Source of the DNA: Halomonas lysinitropha | GTDB lineage: Bacteria > Pseudomonadota > Gammaproteobacteria > Pseudomonadales > Halomonadaceae | NCBI RefSeq assembly: GCF_902500215.1 | Contig: NZ_CABVOU010000015.1 | Location: 1 to 64,000 of the forward strand | Reading direction: 5' to 3' | DNA: 64,000 nt | Shown: positions 51,513 to 61,414 of the stretch, piece by piece | How the letters are laid out: the number at the start of each line of letters is the position of its first letter | Position numbering within the stretch: position 1 is the first letter of the stretch | Notes under the pieces: generated by a model | The model's database searches: none | The model's input: the letters and a program-made list of their open reading frames with translations, nothing else | What the model was told of the DNA's origin: nothing | Made by a program: the position numbers and the translations under genes

Positions 51513-52294
51513 TCACGGCCAACATCATTACCTTCAATGAAGCCGACAACATCGCCGATTGCATCGCCACGGTGCGACAGGTCTGCGATGAGGTCATCGT
51601 GGTGGACTCCGGCAGCCAGGACGAGACAGTGAGCATCGCCGAATCGCTGGGCGCCAGGGTCGTCCACCAGCCCTATCTGGGCGACGGCCTGCAAAAGAAC
51701 GTGGCACTCACCCACGCCAGCCATGACTGGATGCTCAGCGTGGATGCCGATGAGCGCCTTACCCCGGAAATGGTCGCGGCGATACGCGACCTTGACCTGG
51801 CCAACACCCCGCACGATGCCTTTGCCTTCCGCCGCCGCAACATGATCGGCTCACGCTGGATACGCGTGTGCGGCTGGTATCCCGACTACTGCCTCAGGCT
51901 CTATCACCACCGGCGCGGCGCACGTTTCGCCGAGGTCAAGCAGCATGCCAGCGTCGCTGCCACCAACCCCTGCCGGCTGGACGCCGACATGCTGCACTAC
52001 TCCTTTGCCAATCTGGGCGAACTGTTCGCCAAGCCGGGACGCAACTTCAGCGGACGCGCGGCCAAGATCATGTATCAGAAGGGCAAGCGCGCCAACGCCT
52101 TCTCGCCCTTCCTTCACGGTCTCAACGCCTTCGTCCGCAAGTATCTGTTCCAGCGTGGCTTCATCGGCGGCGTCGATGGCATGACGGTGGCTATCAGCGC
52201 CGGCCTCAACAGCTACCTGAAGTACGCCAAGCTGCTCGAGTATCAGCGCGACCCCCAGGTGCTCGCCAACGAAGACTTCAACAGGGTCTGGTGA
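51509..52294 (+). CDS. Glycosyltransferase family 2 (WaaE/KdtX-like)
   Basis: A 261-aa GT-A enzyme. ITFNEADNIADCIATVRQVCDEVIVVDSGSQDETVSIAESLGA is the nucleotide-sugar domain, WMLSVDADERLTPEM holds the DxD-type metal site, and GWYPDYCLRLYHHRRGARFAEVKQH resembles WaaE, which adds beta-1,4-glucose to inner-core heptose. Start overlaps the preceding stop (ATGA). Confidence 0.87.
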   Translation: MITANIITFNEADNIADCIATVRQVCDEVIVVDSGSQDETVSIAESLGARVVHQPYLGDGLQKNVALTHASHDWMLSVDADERLTPEMVAAIRDLDLANTPHDAFAFRRRNMIGSRWIRVCGWYPDYCLRLYHHRRGARFAEVKQHASVAATNPCRLDADMLHYSFANLGELFAKPGRNFSGRAAKIMYQKGKRANAFSPFLHGLNAFVRKYLFQRGFIGGVDGMTVAISAGLNSYLKYAKLLEYQRDPQVLANEDFNRVW

Positions 52295-52296
52295 CC

Positions 52297-53352
52297 ATGC
52301 GCGTTACCCATGTCAATCTGGCCCGCGGCTTTCGCGGTGGCGAGCGGCAGACCGAGCTACTGATTCGCGCCCTTGCCGAGGAACCCCGGATACACCAGCA
52401 GCTGGTGTGTCGAGAGGATTCACCGATGCGCAAGCACCTTAGCGACGTGCCGGGCCTTTCGCTGATCACGGCCAATCATCAGCTGGGAGGCCACCGATGC
52501 CTCGGCCCCACGGACCTGGTGCACGCCCATGAGGCCAAGGGGGTCCACTGGGCCTGGCTGCACCATCGCCTCACCGGCACACCCTATGTGATCACACGGC
52601 GCGTTGACACACCCGTCCAGGACAAGGCGCTCAACCGCCTCTGCTATCGGCAGGCGGCCTGCCGCGTGGCGATTTCCCGGCTGATCCAGACCCAACTGGA
52701 GGCCCGCGGCTGGGGAAGCGTCGAACGGATCCCCAGCGCCCATGCCGGACTGTCAGCAGACCCCGAGAAGACGGCATCCTGGCGTGCCGCCTATCCGGGC
52801 AAGTTCCTGGTCGGCCATGCCGGCGCCCTGGTGGACCGCCACAAGGGTCAGCGAGTGCTGCTGAAGGCGGCACGCCGACTGGCTCGTGAGGCACCCGAGG
52901 TGCACTTCCTGTTCCTGGGCGACGGCGCGGATGCCCAGGCGCTCCGACAGGAGTCCGCCGACCTCACCAATGTCGAATGGCTGGGCTTCAAGGAGAATAT
53001 CGCCGACTATATCGCCGGCCTGGACGCCTTCGCCTTCCCCTCGCGCAACGAGGGCCTAGGCTCGGTACTGCTCGACGTCATGCAGCTCGAGGTACCGATC
53101 ATCGCCAGCCGGGTTGGGGGCATCCCCGATATCATCGAACACGAGACAACCGGACTGCTGTTTCCCTCCGGCGATACCGATGCCTTGGCCGACGGGCTCC
53201 TGCGTATCAAGGCAGAGCCCCACCTGCGCCGCCGGCTCTGCCGACAGGCCAGAGAACGCCTGGAGGACTACAGCCCTCGCGCCATGGCAGCCGCCTATAT
53301 GCGTCTCTATCAGCAACTCGTAGATCATCGGTACCAGGAGACATCCCGGTGA
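52297..53352 (+). CDS. Glycosyltransferase family 4 (second copy)
   Basis: A 351-aa GT-B enzyme. It opens MRVTHVNLARGFRGGERQTELL and the donor domain shows VGHAGALVDRHKGQRVLLKAARRLA, FLFLGDGADAQALR and the E-x7-E segment PSRNEGLGSVLLDVMQLEVPIIASRVGGIPDII. I use ATG 52297, 2 bases after the preceding stop; a longer open frame upstream overlaps the GT2 gene and is not conserved. The stop overlaps the next start (GTGA). Confidence 0.87.
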   Translation: MRVTHVNLARGFRGGERQTELLIRALAEEPRIHQQLVCREDSPMRKHLSDVPGLSLITANHQLGGHRCLGPTDLVHAHEAKGVHWAWLHHRLTGTPYVITRRVDTPVQDKALNRLCYRQAACRVAISRLIQTQLEARGWGSVERIPSAHAGLSADPEKTASWRAAYPGKFLVGHAGALVDRHKGQRVLLKAARRLAREAPEVHFLFLGDGADAQALRQESADLTNVEWLGFKENIADYIAGLDAFAFPSRNEGLGSVLLDVMQLEVPIIASRVGGIPDIIEHETTGLLFPSGDTDALADGLLRIKAEPHLRRRLCRQARERLEDYSPRAMAAAYMRLYQQLVDHRYQETSR

Positions 53353-54323
53353 AACCGATCGCGGCCAAGGCCCACAAGAACCTGCACAAGGCAAGCGTCT
53401 ACGCCGGCCATGCTGCCCAGCGCCTGATCCCGGCCCGCTGGCTGCAACACCGGCAGAGACGGCTGCTACGCCAGGTGGAAGCGCTGCCACCGGCGGAGCA
53501 ACAGGCGATCTGGCAGCGTGTGCACTACTACAATCGCCTGACCGGTCCCGTTGCCCTGCCACAGGACGCCCTCTGCCTTGCCCACTTTCAACGCGAGAAG
53601 AGTTGGTCCTACTATCTGGATCTGGTATCGCTGCTGCGCTACTTCTCTCCTGAGCTGCGCTTCTGTCACCAGTTCGGGGATGTCAGGGAGGTGCCCGAGG
53701 TGCCTACCCTGGTCAAGAGTCGCCCCATCGGTGAGCACAATCACAACAGCGTCCTGCTCAAGCTCAATCGAGTACGCCACTACTACCTGCCCGGTGACCC
53801 GCTGAGCTTCGAACAGAAACGCCCGCTGGCCGTCTGGCGTGGCGCCTGCCACCAGGAGCATCGTCGCCGCTTCGTGCGAGACTTCCATGACCATCCGCTG
53901 TGCAACGTCGCCGATATCCACCGCAACGCTGCCGGCAACCCCTGGCACGGTGGCTTCCTCTCGGTGTCGGAGCAGCTACACTACCGCTATATCCTCAGCC
54001 TCGAAGGCAAGGACGTCGCCACCAACCTGAAGTGGATCATGGCCTCCAACTCCCTGTGTCTGATGCGCCGGCCGCGCTTCGAGACCTGGTTCATGGAGGG
54101 ACAGCTGCGTCCCGGCCATCACTATGTCCAGCTAGAGGACGACTATTCAGATCTCGATGACAAGATCGCCTACTATGAGGCAAACCCCGAAGAGGCGAAG
54201 GCCATCATTCTCCAGGCGAATCGCTACGTCGCGATCTTCCGGAATGCTGAACGCGAACGGCTGATCGGACTGCTGGTCTTACGCAAGTACTTCGCCGACT
54301 CGGGGCAGCTGCCCGCTTGGTGA
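53349..54323 (+). CDS. Glycosyltransferase family 90 (LpsA/CAP10-like)
   Basis: A 324-aa protein with the CAP10/GT90 pattern: LAVWRGACHQEHRRRFVRDF, FLSVSEQLHYRYILSLEGKDVATNLKWIMASNSLCLMRRPRFETWFMEGQLRPGHHYVQLEDDYSDLDDKI, as in LpsA of Pasteurellaceae. The start is GTG 53349, with GGAG 8-10 bases upstream and overlap with the preceding stop. It ends the compact glycosyltransferase run; 128 gene-free bases follow. Confidence 0.85.
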   Translation: MKPIAAKAHKNLHKASVYAGHAAQRLIPARWLQHRQRRLLRQVEALPPAEQQAIWQRVHYYNRLTGPVALPQDALCLAHFQREKSWSYYLDLVSLLRYFSPELRFCHQFGDVREVPEVPTLVKSRPIGEHNHNSVLLKLNRVRHYYLPGDPLSFEQKRPLAVWRGACHQEHRRRFVRDFHDHPLCNVADIHRNAAGNPWHGGFLSVSEQLHYRYILSLEGKDVATNLKWIMASNSLCLMRRPRFETWFMEGQLRPGHHYVQLEDDYSDLDDKIAYYEANPEEAKAIILQANRYVAIFRNAERERLIGLLVLRKYFADSGQLPAW

Positions 54324-54451
54324 TTCATTTGAACGGTTGAACTCGGTGCCGGGCCAAAATCCATGCCAGCATAGGCTGTTGATCGCCGCGCGACCGCGCC
54401 ACTTGTCGAGCGCTTGCTAGGCTGACTTCACACCCACCCATCACCATTACG

Positions 54452-56128
54452 ATGAACCCTTTGCACAAGCACTCTCCATTGCATCAGCCCCGCTGGTGGG
54501 CCTTGCTCGTGATCGGGCTGTGGCTCGGTTTCAGCGTGGCAACCCTGACGCGCCTCCCCACCTGGGGCCTGGTGCCCATTGCCGGGATCTGGTTGCTGCT
54601 GGCCCGCTGGAGGCGCTGGGGAGCGCCATCCCCCTCCCGCCCGGTGCGCCCGATCTGGCCCTGGTCGCTGTTCCCGATCGCCCTGTGGGGGCTCTACGTC
54701 TACCTCGCCGACAGCTTCGGCATGGTCGATCTCGGCGCCGTGTTCTTCCATCTCCAGGCCGGCATGGAAGAGCATGGCGGCGGTGATCGCATCGGCGCTG
54801 CCCTCCTCTATACCCTGAGCATGCTACTACTGCTGGCTTCATTCACCTGGCTGGTGCGTCATGACCATCGCTGGCGCCTGACTGACCGCCTGCTGGCCCT
54901 GGCGCTTTTGGCAGGCAACCCCATGCTCTACGGCATCGGTCAGCGCGGTGCCGCCATCGTCACCGAGGATGGCGCCTGGCTGGAGCGCCGGTATGTCGAG
55001 CCGGTCATCCTCGAGGCACCTCGCGATCCGCCCAACCTGCTGTTGCTCTACCTGGAGAGTATCGAACGCACCTATGCCGACCGGGATCGCTTCGGAGATG
55101 CCTATGCCCACCTGAAAGCCCTGGGCGAGAAGGCCGTGGTCTTCGAGGGGGTTCGCCAGGTCGACAACACCGGCTGGACCATGGCCGGCATGATTGCCAG
55201 CCAGTGTGGCACGCCGCTGATGCCAGCCGGCCTGCTGCACGATAGCCAGTTCGAGCCCCTCGGCCATGTGGTGCCGGGCGTCGATTGCCTGGGGGATATG
55301 CTAGACGAGCGAGGTTACACCTTGGCCTATATGGGCGGTGCCAGCACCCGTTTCGCCGGCAAGGGGGTCTTCTACCGGGATCACGGGTTTGACAGGATTC
55401 TGGGGAGAGAGGAGCTGGAGCCCCGGCTCGAGGACCCCGGCTACGTGAATAGCTGGGGCCTTTACGACGATACCCTCTATGACTTCACCGTCGAGGAAAT
55501 TCGCCGGCTCGAACAGCAGGACGGCCCTTGGGGGTTGGTCAACCTCAGCATCACCGGCCATGCGCCGAATGGCTATCCGGCTCGCGAATGCCGGCAGCGC
55601 CAGGGCGAGTTCGACGGCGTGGACATCCTCTACTCGGTGGAATGCTCGGCCTGGCTGGCCCGCCGGCTGGTGGAGCGGCTCGAGGAAGCAGGCCTGCTGA
55701 AGGATACCCTGGTGGTGATCGCCAGTGACCACCTGACCATGCGCGTCTCCGCCTGGGAGCAACTCGTCGCCGGGAAACGGGACAATACCTTCATGCTGCT
55801 GGGGCAACAGCTCGAGCCGCGCCGGCTGGACGTCGAAGCCTCGACCATGGATATCCTGCCCACGGTGCTCGAGGCCATGGGCTTCGTCATCGACTGGCAT
55901 CGTGCCGGGCTGGGGGTGTCACTACTTTCCGGCGAACCGACCCTGGTGGAAGAGCACGGACTGGATACCCTCAACGCGCGCATGCGTGAAGAGACGGCCC
56001 TCCAGGAGCGGCTATGGGAAGGACTGGCACCCCTGCAGGGCCCACCGCCCCCTGCCGAACCGGTCGTCGAACAGGTCGTCGAGACTCCCGAGGACCAGGC
56101 ACCGGAAGTGCCCGAGGAACTGCCCTAG
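54452..56128 (+). CDS. Phosphoglycerol transferase (OpgB/LTA-synthase-like sulfatase family)
   Basis: A 558-aa membrane enzyme. Three to four helices in the first 160 residues precede a periplasmic alkaline-phosphatase-type domain with LLLLYLESIERTYADRDRFG (metal Glu), DNTGWTMAGMIASQCGTPLMPAG (nucleophile Thr), STRFAGKGVFYRDHGFDRI and VVIASDHLTMRVSAW. E. coli OpgB adds phosphoglycerol to periplasmic glucans; here the target could be LPS core or glucan. The C-terminal 30 residues are Pro/Glu-rich. No clear ribosome site precedes the ATG. The stop codon overlaps the waaF stop in CTAG. Confidence 0.85.
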   Translation: MNPLHKHSPLHQPRWWALLVIGLWLGFSVATLTRLPTWGLVPIAGIWLLLARWRRWGAPSPSRPVRPIWPWSLFPIALWGLYVYLADSFGMVDLGAVFFHLQAGMEEHGGGDRIGAALLYTLSMLLLLASFTWLVRHDHRWRLTDRLLALALLAGNPMLYGIGQRGAAIVTEDGAWLERRYVEPVILEAPRDPPNLLLLYLESIERTYADRDRFGDAYAHLKALGEKAVVFEGVRQVDNTGWTMAGMIASQCGTPLMPAGLLHDSQFEPLGHVVPGVDCLGDMLDERGYTLAYMGGASTRFAGKGVFYRDHGFDRILGREELEPRLEDPGYVNSWGLYDDTLYDFTVEEIRRLEQQDGPWGLVNLSITGHAPNGYPARECRQRQGEFDGVDILYSVECSAWLARRLVERLEEAGLLKDTLVVIASDHLTMRVSAWEQLVAGKRDNTFMLLGQQLEPRRLDVEASTMDILPTVLEAMGFVIDWHRAGLGVSLLSGEPTLVEEHGLDTLNARMREETALQERLWEGLAPLQGPPPPAEPVVEQVVETPEDQAPEVPEELP

Positions 56129-57165
56129 CCGGCCGTCGCCAGCACCGCCTGCAGGATCCGTTCCGGCTTGAGCTGATTCAGGCAGTTGGTATGCCCCAGC
56201 GGGCAAGTGCGCTGGAAACAGGGCGAGCAGTCGAGGGCCAGGTAGTGCACCTCGACATTCTCGGTCAACGGCGGTGTATAGCTGGGCGACGAGGAGCCAT
56301 AGATGGCCTGCACTCGGGTTCCTACCGCGGCCGCCACATGCATCAGCCCTGAATCGTTGGTCACGACCTGCTGGCAGTCACCGAGCAGGTCGACGGCATC
56401 CGCCAGCCGCGTCCTGCCGCAAAGATTGTGGGTGTGGGGCAGCGCATCGGCGATCACCTCGCCGGCCTCCACGTCCTTGGGCCCACCGAGCACGCGCACC
56501 TCGAATCCCTCCACCACCAGCAATCTCGCCAGTTCCCTAAAATAGGCGAGTGGCCACTGCTTGGCAGGCCCGTATTCTGCCCCCGGCATCAGGCCGATGG
56601 CAGGGCGCGACGAGAGCCCCAGGTCGACGCGGCGCTCCACCAGGTTGTCGGTATCCAGGCGTAGCCGGGGCCGGGGAATGGGGAAGTCGCCACGGGCGGC
56701 CTCCTCCACCGGCAGGCCCAGGGCCACGAAGCGCTTGACAGTCTGGTCCAGCACCGCCTTGTCGAGACGCCTGCGGTCATTGAGCAGCCACAGACGCTGC
56801 TCGCCGGTAAAGCCGGTGCGCAGGGGGACACGCGCCAGGAAAGGCACCAGCGCCGACTTCCAGGAGCGGGGCAGGACGATGGCATGGTCGAAGCGTCCCT
56901 GCAGGGAGCGGGCAAGCCGCCGCCGCGTGCCCAGGCCGAACTGCCCATGCCCGACCTCGAGGCTGGCCACCTCATCGACCTCGTCCATCCGCTCGAGGAT
57001 CGGCCGTGACCAGGCCGGGGCCACCACGGTGATCCGGCTGCCCGGCTGCCTGGCCTTCAAGGTCTTGAAGAGGCTCTGCGCCATGACCATGTCGCCGACC
57101 CAGGAAGGCCCCACCACCAGGATGCGAGACTCTCCGGAGGCCGGCTTCTGCGGCACCTCAACCAT
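56125..57165 (-). CDS. waaF: LPS heptosyltransferase II
   Basis: A 346-aa GT9 enzyme adding the second heptose of the inner core. The start [29 protein letters not shown] is characteristic of WaaF, with [60 protein letters not shown] and the cysteine cluster [21 protein letters not shown]. It overlaps hldD by 8 bases and shares a CTAG stop overlap with the OpgB-like gene. Confidence 0.95.
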   Translation of the reverse strand: MVEVPQKPASGESRILVVGPSWVGDMVMAQSLFKTLKARQPGSRITVVAPAWSRPILERMDEVDEVASLEVGHGQFGLGTRRRLARSLQGRFDHAIVLPRSWKSALVPFLARVPLRTGFTGEQRLWLLNDRRRLDKAVLDQTVKRFVALGLPVEEAARGDFPIPRPRLRLDTDNLVERRVDLGLSSRPAIGLMPGAEYGPAKQWPLAYFRELARLLVVEGFEVRVLGGPKDVEAGEVIADALPHTHNLCGRTRLADAVDLLGDCQQVVTNDSGLMHVAAAVGTRVQAIYGSSSPSYTPPLTENVEVHYLALDCSPCFQRTCPLGHTNCLNQLKPERILQAVLATAG

Positions 57166-58114
57166 TCAGCCACTCCAGGTACTCGCGCACCCCCTGGGCC
57201 ACGGTACGGAACTCGCGATCATAGCCGGCTTCGCGCAGGCGGTTGATGTCGGCTCGCGTATAGCTCTGGTAGCGACCCTTGAGTTCCTCCGGAAAGTCGA
57301 TGTACTCGATCCTGCCGCGACCGTAGTAATCGACCACGGTCTCGCCGATGGCCTTGAAGGGCTCGGCTCGGCCGGTGCCCAGGTTGAAGATCCCCGAGGC
57401 CTCGGGGTGATCCAGGAACCACAGGTTGACGTCCACCACGTCGCCCACATAGATGAAGTCTCGGCTCTGCATGCCGGCCTCATAGCCATCCCAGGCACCG
57501 AACAGCCTCACGTTCTGGCCGGCGCTGATCTGGGTATGGTGATGGTAGGCGACACTGGCCATCTTGCCCTTGTGCTGTTCCCGGGGCCCGTAGACGTTGA
57601 AGTAGCGGAAACCCACTACCTGACTGGTGAAGTCGTCGTGGCGGACGCGCACGTACTGGTCGAACAGCAGCTTGGAGTAGCCGTAGACGTTGAGCGGCTT
57701 CTCGTGTTCCGGGGCCTCGAAGAACACCTCACTGCCCCCGTAGGTGGCTGCCGACGAGGCGTAGAGGAAGGGTATACCCTCGCGCTGGCAGTAGTGCAGC
57801 AGCACCTTGGAGTACTCGAAGTTGTTCTCCAGCATGAAGCGCCCATCCCACTCGGTGGTGTCCGAGCAGGCGCCCTCGTGAAAGATGGCCTCGATAGGCG
57901 GCAGGTGCGCCGTCTCGCCACTCATCGCTGCCATCACCCGGGCGAGGAAGTCATCCTTGTCGAGGTAGTCGCCGAGTGTGCAGTCGGCCAGGTTCACGAA
58001 CTTGGTACCGTCGCTGAGGTCGTCTACCACCAGCACGTCGTCGCGGCCGCGGGCATTGAGTGCCTTGACCAGATTCGAGCCGATGAAACCGGCCCCGCCT
58101 GTTACTACGATCAT
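57158..58114 (-). CDS. hldD: ADP-L-glycero-D-manno-heptose 6-epimerase
   Basis: A 318-aa SDR-fold epimerase, last step of ADP-heptose synthesis. The NADP site is [20 protein letters not shown], the catalytic YxxxK is [12 protein letters not shown], and [28 protein letters not shown] is a family hallmark. ATG 58114 follows GAGAGGAT; the upstream open frame covers the antisense of glyQ and is not used. It diverges from glyQ over 96 bases. Confidence 0.96.
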   Translation of the reverse strand: MIVVTGGAGFIGSNLVKALNARGRDDVLVVDDLSDGTKFVNLADCTLGDYLDKDDFLARVMAAMSGETAHLPPIEAIFHEGACSDTTEWDGRFMLENNFEYSKVLLHYCQREGIPFLYASSAATYGGSEVFFEAPEHEKPLNVYGYSKLLFDQYVRVRHDDFTSQVVGFRYFNVYGPREQHKGKMASVAYHHHTQISAGQNVRLFGAWDGYEAGMQSRDFIYVGDVVDVNLWFLDHPEASGIFNLGTGRAEPFKAIGETVVDYYGRGRIEYIDFPEELKGRYQSYTRADINRLREAGYDREFRTVAQGVREYLEWLNG

Positions 58115-58210
58115 GGGAATCCTCTCGTCTCCGGGCCTGCGCCTATAACCGATCTTCCGGTGATTGTATACTTGACGGCTCGTGAATTCATGGCCAACGG
58201 TGTTTCCGCA

Positions 58211-59170
58211 ATGACTCTCTCCACACCCTCGTCGCTGCCAGACGTGGCAACCTTCCAGGGCCTTATCCTCGCCCTGCAGCAGTACTGGGCCGAGCAGGGC
58301 TGCGTGATCCTCCAGCCCTTGGACATGGAGGTCGGCGCCGGTACCTTCCATCCCGCCACCTTCCTGCGCTCCATCGGCCCCGAGACATGGAACGCCGCCT
58401 ATGTGCAGCCTTCCCGGCGCCCCACCGATGGTCGCTACGGCGAGAACCCCAACCGCCTGCAGCACTACTACCAGTTCCAGGTGGTGATGAAGCCCTCCCC
58501 CGCCGAGTTGCAGGAACTCTACCTGGGGTCCCTCAAGCACCTGGGGCTCGACCCGCTGGTCCATGACATCCGCTTCGTCGAGGACAACTGGGAATCCCCC
58601 ACCCTCGGCGCCTGGGGGCTGGGCTGGGAGGTCTGGCTCAACGGCATGGAGGTGACCCAGTTCACCTACTTCCAGCAGGCCGGGGGCCTGGAGTGCTACC
58701 CGGTCACCGGCGAGCTCACCTACGGCCTCGAGCGGATCGCCATGTACCTGCAGGATGTCGATAGCGTCTACGACCTAGTATGGACGGTAGCCCCGGACGG
58801 TAGTCGCGTCACCTACGGCGACGTCTACCTGCAGAACGAACGCGAGCAGTCGGCCTACAACTTCGAGCACGCCGACGTCGACTTCCTCTTCGCCTCCTTC
58901 GACCACCAGGAACGCGAGTGCACCAAGCTGCTGGAGGCCAGCCTGCCGCTGCCCGCCTACGAGCAGGTGCTCAAGGCGTCCCACACCTTCAACCTGCTGG
59001 ATGCCCGCCACGCCATCTCGGTGACCGAACGCCAGCGCTATATCCTGCGCGTGCGCACCATGGCCCGTGACGTGGCCCAGGCCTATTTTGACTCGCGCAA
59101 GGCCGCCGGCTTCCCGCTGGCCCCCGAGGCCCTGCGCCACGAACAGCTTGCCGAACAGGGAGATGCTTGA
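58211..59170 (+). CDS. glyQ: Glycyl-tRNA synthetase alpha subunit
   Basis: Catalytic subunit (319 aa) of the alpha2-beta2 bacterial glycyl-tRNA synthetase. [74 protein letters not shown] and [22 protein letters not shown] are nearly invariant. ATG 58211 fits the family's short N-terminus; ATG 58190 in frame is possible. A TATACT at 58167-58172 may be the -10 box. The stop overlaps the glyS start (TGATG). The open frame continues far upstream over the hldD antisense, which is not coding. Confidence 0.96.
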   Translation: MTLSTPSSLPDVATFQGLILALQQYWAEQGCVILQPLDMEVGAGTFHPATFLRSIGPETWNAAYVQPSRRPTDGRYGENPNRLQHYYQFQVVMKPSPAELQELYLGSLKHLGLDPLVHDIRFVEDNWESPTLGAWGLGWEVWLNGMEVTQFTYFQQAGGLECYPVTGELTYGLERIAMYLQDVDSVYDLVWTVAPDGSRVTYGDVYLQNEREQSAYNFEHADVDFLFASFDHQERECTKLLEASLPLPAYEQVLKASHTFNLLDARHAISVTERQRYILRVRTMARDVAQAYFDSRKAAGFPLAPEALRHEQLAEQGDA

Positions 59171-61236
59171 TGGCTGCCAATACCCTACTGGTCGAACTGG
59201 GCGTCGAGGAGCTACCACCGGGCGCCATCGATGACCTGTCCGACGCCCTCGCCGAGGGCATCCGCCGGGGCCTCGTCGAGGCCGACATCGACCTCGGCGA
59301 GGTCCTTGCCCATGGCGGCCCGCGTCGCCTGGCCGTCCAGATACGTGAGCTGGCGGACAAGCAGCCCGACCGCGAGGTCGAGCGCCGTGGCCCGGCCCTG
59401 GCCGCCGCCTTCAAGGAAGGCCAACCGACGAAAGCCGCCGAAGGCTTCGCCCGCTCCTGTGGCGTCGGCGTGGACGACCTGATCCACCTGGAGACCGACA
59501 AGGGCACCTGGCTCGGTTACCGCGAAAAGCAACAGGGCGAGGCTACCACGGCTCTACTTCCCAGCATCGTCGAGAAGGCCATCGGCTCCCTGCCAGTGCC
59601 CAAGAACATGCGCTGGGGTGCCTCACGGGTGGAGTTCTCCCGTCCCGTTCACTGGCTGGTCATGCTCTACGGTGACGCGGTGGTCGAGGCGAGCGCCCTG
59701 GGATTGCAGGCAGGCCGCGCCACCCGCGGCCACCGCTTCCATGCGCCGGCCCCCATCGAGCTGGCTCATGCCGAGGACTATCTCGGCGCTCTGGAGCAGG
59801 CCTGGGTGCTGGCCGACCGCGACAAGCGCCGCGAGCGCATCCGCGAGCAGGTGCTGGCCGAGGCCGAGGTCCAGGACGCCACGGCCGTGATCGACGAGGC
59901 TCTGCTCGTCGAAGTCAGCGGCCTGGTGGAGTGGCCCGTGGCCCTGACCGGCAGTTTCGACGCGCGCTTCCTCGAGGTGCCTGCCGAGTGCCTGATCTCT
60001 TCCATGAAGGCCAACCAGAAGTACTTCCACCTGTTGGACCACCAGGGCCAGCTCAAGCCGCTGTTTATCACTATCGCCAACATCGACAGCCATGAGCCGG
60101 ACCAGGTCATCCAGGGCAACGAGAAGGTGATCCGCCCCCGCCTGGCTGATGCCGCCTTCTTCTACGAGAGCGATCTCCGCCGCCCGCTGGCGGACCGGGC
60201 CTCGGAACTGGCCGGCGTGGTCTTCCAGAAGAAGCTCGGCACCCTGGCCGACAAGGCGCATCGCAGCGCTGCCGTGGCGGCCTTCATCGCCGGTCGGATC
60301 GACGGTGACGTGGCCCAGGCACGCCGTGCCGCGGAGCTCGGCAAGTGCGACCTGGTCACCGAGATGGTCCTCGAGTTTCCCGAGCTCCAGGGCATCATGG
60401 GCCGCTACTATGCCGTCAACGACGGCGAGGCCGCCGAGGTGGCTCAGGCCCTCGAGGAGCAGTACCTGCCCCGCTTCGCCAGTGACTCGATCCCCCAGAC
60501 ACGCACCGGCCTGGCGCTGGCCCTGGCCGATCGCCTCGATACCCTCACCGGCATCTTCGGTATCGGCCAGCGCCCCAGCGGTACCAAGGACCCCTTCGCC
60601 CTGCGTCGTGCCGCCATCGGCGTGATCAATATCCTGGTCAAGGGCAAGCTGGCTCTCGACCTGAGGGAGTTGCTTGAACTGGCCGCAGCGCAGCACCAGG
60701 AGCTGCCCTATGCCGAGGGGCTGGTGGACGAGGTGCTCACCTACATGCTCGACCGCTTCCGCGCCTGGGCAAGCGACGAGGGCATCGATACCGAGGTCTA
60801 CCTCGCCGTGCGTGCCCGCCCGGTGACCCAGCCCCTCGACTTCGCGCGTCGTCTGCGCGCCGTCCAGGGCTTCTCTCGCCGCGAGGAAGCCGCGGCCCTG
60901 GCTGCCGCCAACAAGCGGGTCTCCAACATCCTCGGCAAGCAGCAGCACGATGGCAGCACCGAGGTGGAAACCCGATTGCTTCAGGAGCCCGCCGAGCAGG
61001 CTCTCTACGAGGCCCTGGCATCGCGCCGCCAGGCAGTGATGCCGCTCTTCGCCGAGGCGCGCTACAGCGAGGCACTGGATGCACTCGCCGGCTTGCGCGA
61101 GCCGGTGGACACCTTTTTCGACCAGGTCATGGTCATGGCCGAGGAGCCCGCCGTGCGCCGCAACCGCCTAGCCCTGCTTGCCGGCCTCCAGGCCCTCTTC
61201 CTGGAAGTGGCGGATATCGCCCTGCTGCAGCAGTAG
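59170..61236 (+). CDS. glyS: Glycyl-tRNA synthetase beta subunit
   Basis: A 688-aa tRNA-recognition subunit. It starts NTLLVELGVEELPPGAIDDLSDALAEGI, has the HD-like NQKYFHLLDHQGQLKPLFITIAN and GNEKVIRPRLADAAFFYESDL segments, FQKKLGTLADKAHR, KCDLVTEMVLEFPELQGIMGRYYA, and a C-terminal anticodon-binding part. GGGAG lies upstream of ATG 59170, which overlaps the glyQ stop. A strong terminator follows 23 bases later. Confidence 0.97.
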   Translation: MAANTLLVELGVEELPPGAIDDLSDALAEGIRRGLVEADIDLGEVLAHGGPRRLAVQIRELADKQPDREVERRGPALAAAFKEGQPTKAAEGFARSCGVGVDDLIHLETDKGTWLGYREKQQGEATTALLPSIVEKAIGSLPVPKNMRWGASRVEFSRPVHWLVMLYGDAVVEASALGLQAGRATRGHRFHAPAPIELAHAEDYLGALEQAWVLADRDKRRERIREQVLAEAEVQDATAVIDEALLVEVSGLVEWPVALTGSFDARFLEVPAECLISSMKANQKYFHLLDHQGQLKPLFITIANIDSHEPDQVIQGNEKVIRPRLADAAFFYESDLRRPLADRASELAGVVFQKKLGTLADKAHRSAAVAAFIAGRIDGDVAQARRAAELGKCDLVTEMVLEFPELQGIMGRYYAVNDGEAAEVAQALEEQYLPRFASDSIPQTRTGLALALADRLDTLTGIFGIGQRPSGTKDPFALRRAAIGVINILVKGKLALDLRELLELAAAQHQELPYAEGLVDEVLTYMLDRFRAWASDEGIDTEVYLAVRARPVTQPLDFARRLRAVQGFSRREEAAALAAANKRVSNILGKQQHDGSTEVETRLLQEPAEQALYEALASRRQAVMPLFAEARYSEALDALAGLREPVDTFFDQVMVMAEEPAVRRNRLALLAGLQALFLEVADIALLQQ

Positions 61237-61259
61237 GGCGCCCTGGGGTGACACCCCAA

Positions 61260-61286
61260 GGCCGGCGAGCAATCGCTGGCCTTTTT
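61260..61286 (+). terminator. Intrinsic terminator of glyQS
   Basis: GGCCGGCGA (61260-61268) pairs with TCGCTGGCC (61273-61281), one G-U pair included, over the loop GCAA, and is followed by TTTTT. A second short hairpin (GGGGTGACACCCC) precedes it. Confidence 0.85.
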
Positions 61287-61302
61287 CATTCACGGCACCG
61301 CT

Positions 61303-61318
61303 TGTTCCACGTGAAACA
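61303..61318. promoter_or_regulatory. parS site 1
   Basis: TGTTCCACGTGAAACA matches the bacterial chromosomal parS consensus TGTTTCACGTGAAACA at 15 of 16 bases. ParB loads here to organise and segregate the origin region. It lies between glyS and gmhB. Confidence 0.9.
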
Positions 61319-61359
61319 TCACAGGCACTCATGGTGCCGTTTGTCGGCTTGGCAGGAGA

Positions 61360-61375
61360 TGTTCCACGTGAAACA
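61360..61375. promoter_or_regulatory. parS site 2
   Basis: The same 16-base sequence as site 1, in the same orientation, with centres 57 bases apart. It lies 40 bases upstream of the gmhB start. Confidence 0.9.
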
Positions 61376-61414
61376 CTCTGGAACAACAAACATGCTCCCA
61401 AGGAGCCCTCCACC

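Noticed and set aside
54402..54424. TTGTCG plus TAGGCT as a promoter for the OpgB-like gene
   Set aside because: Spacing is only about 9-10 bases.
56561..58210. Long upstream extension of the glyQ frame
   Set aside because: GlyQ family members start near 58211; the extension lies over the antisense of waaF and hldD and has no conserved content.
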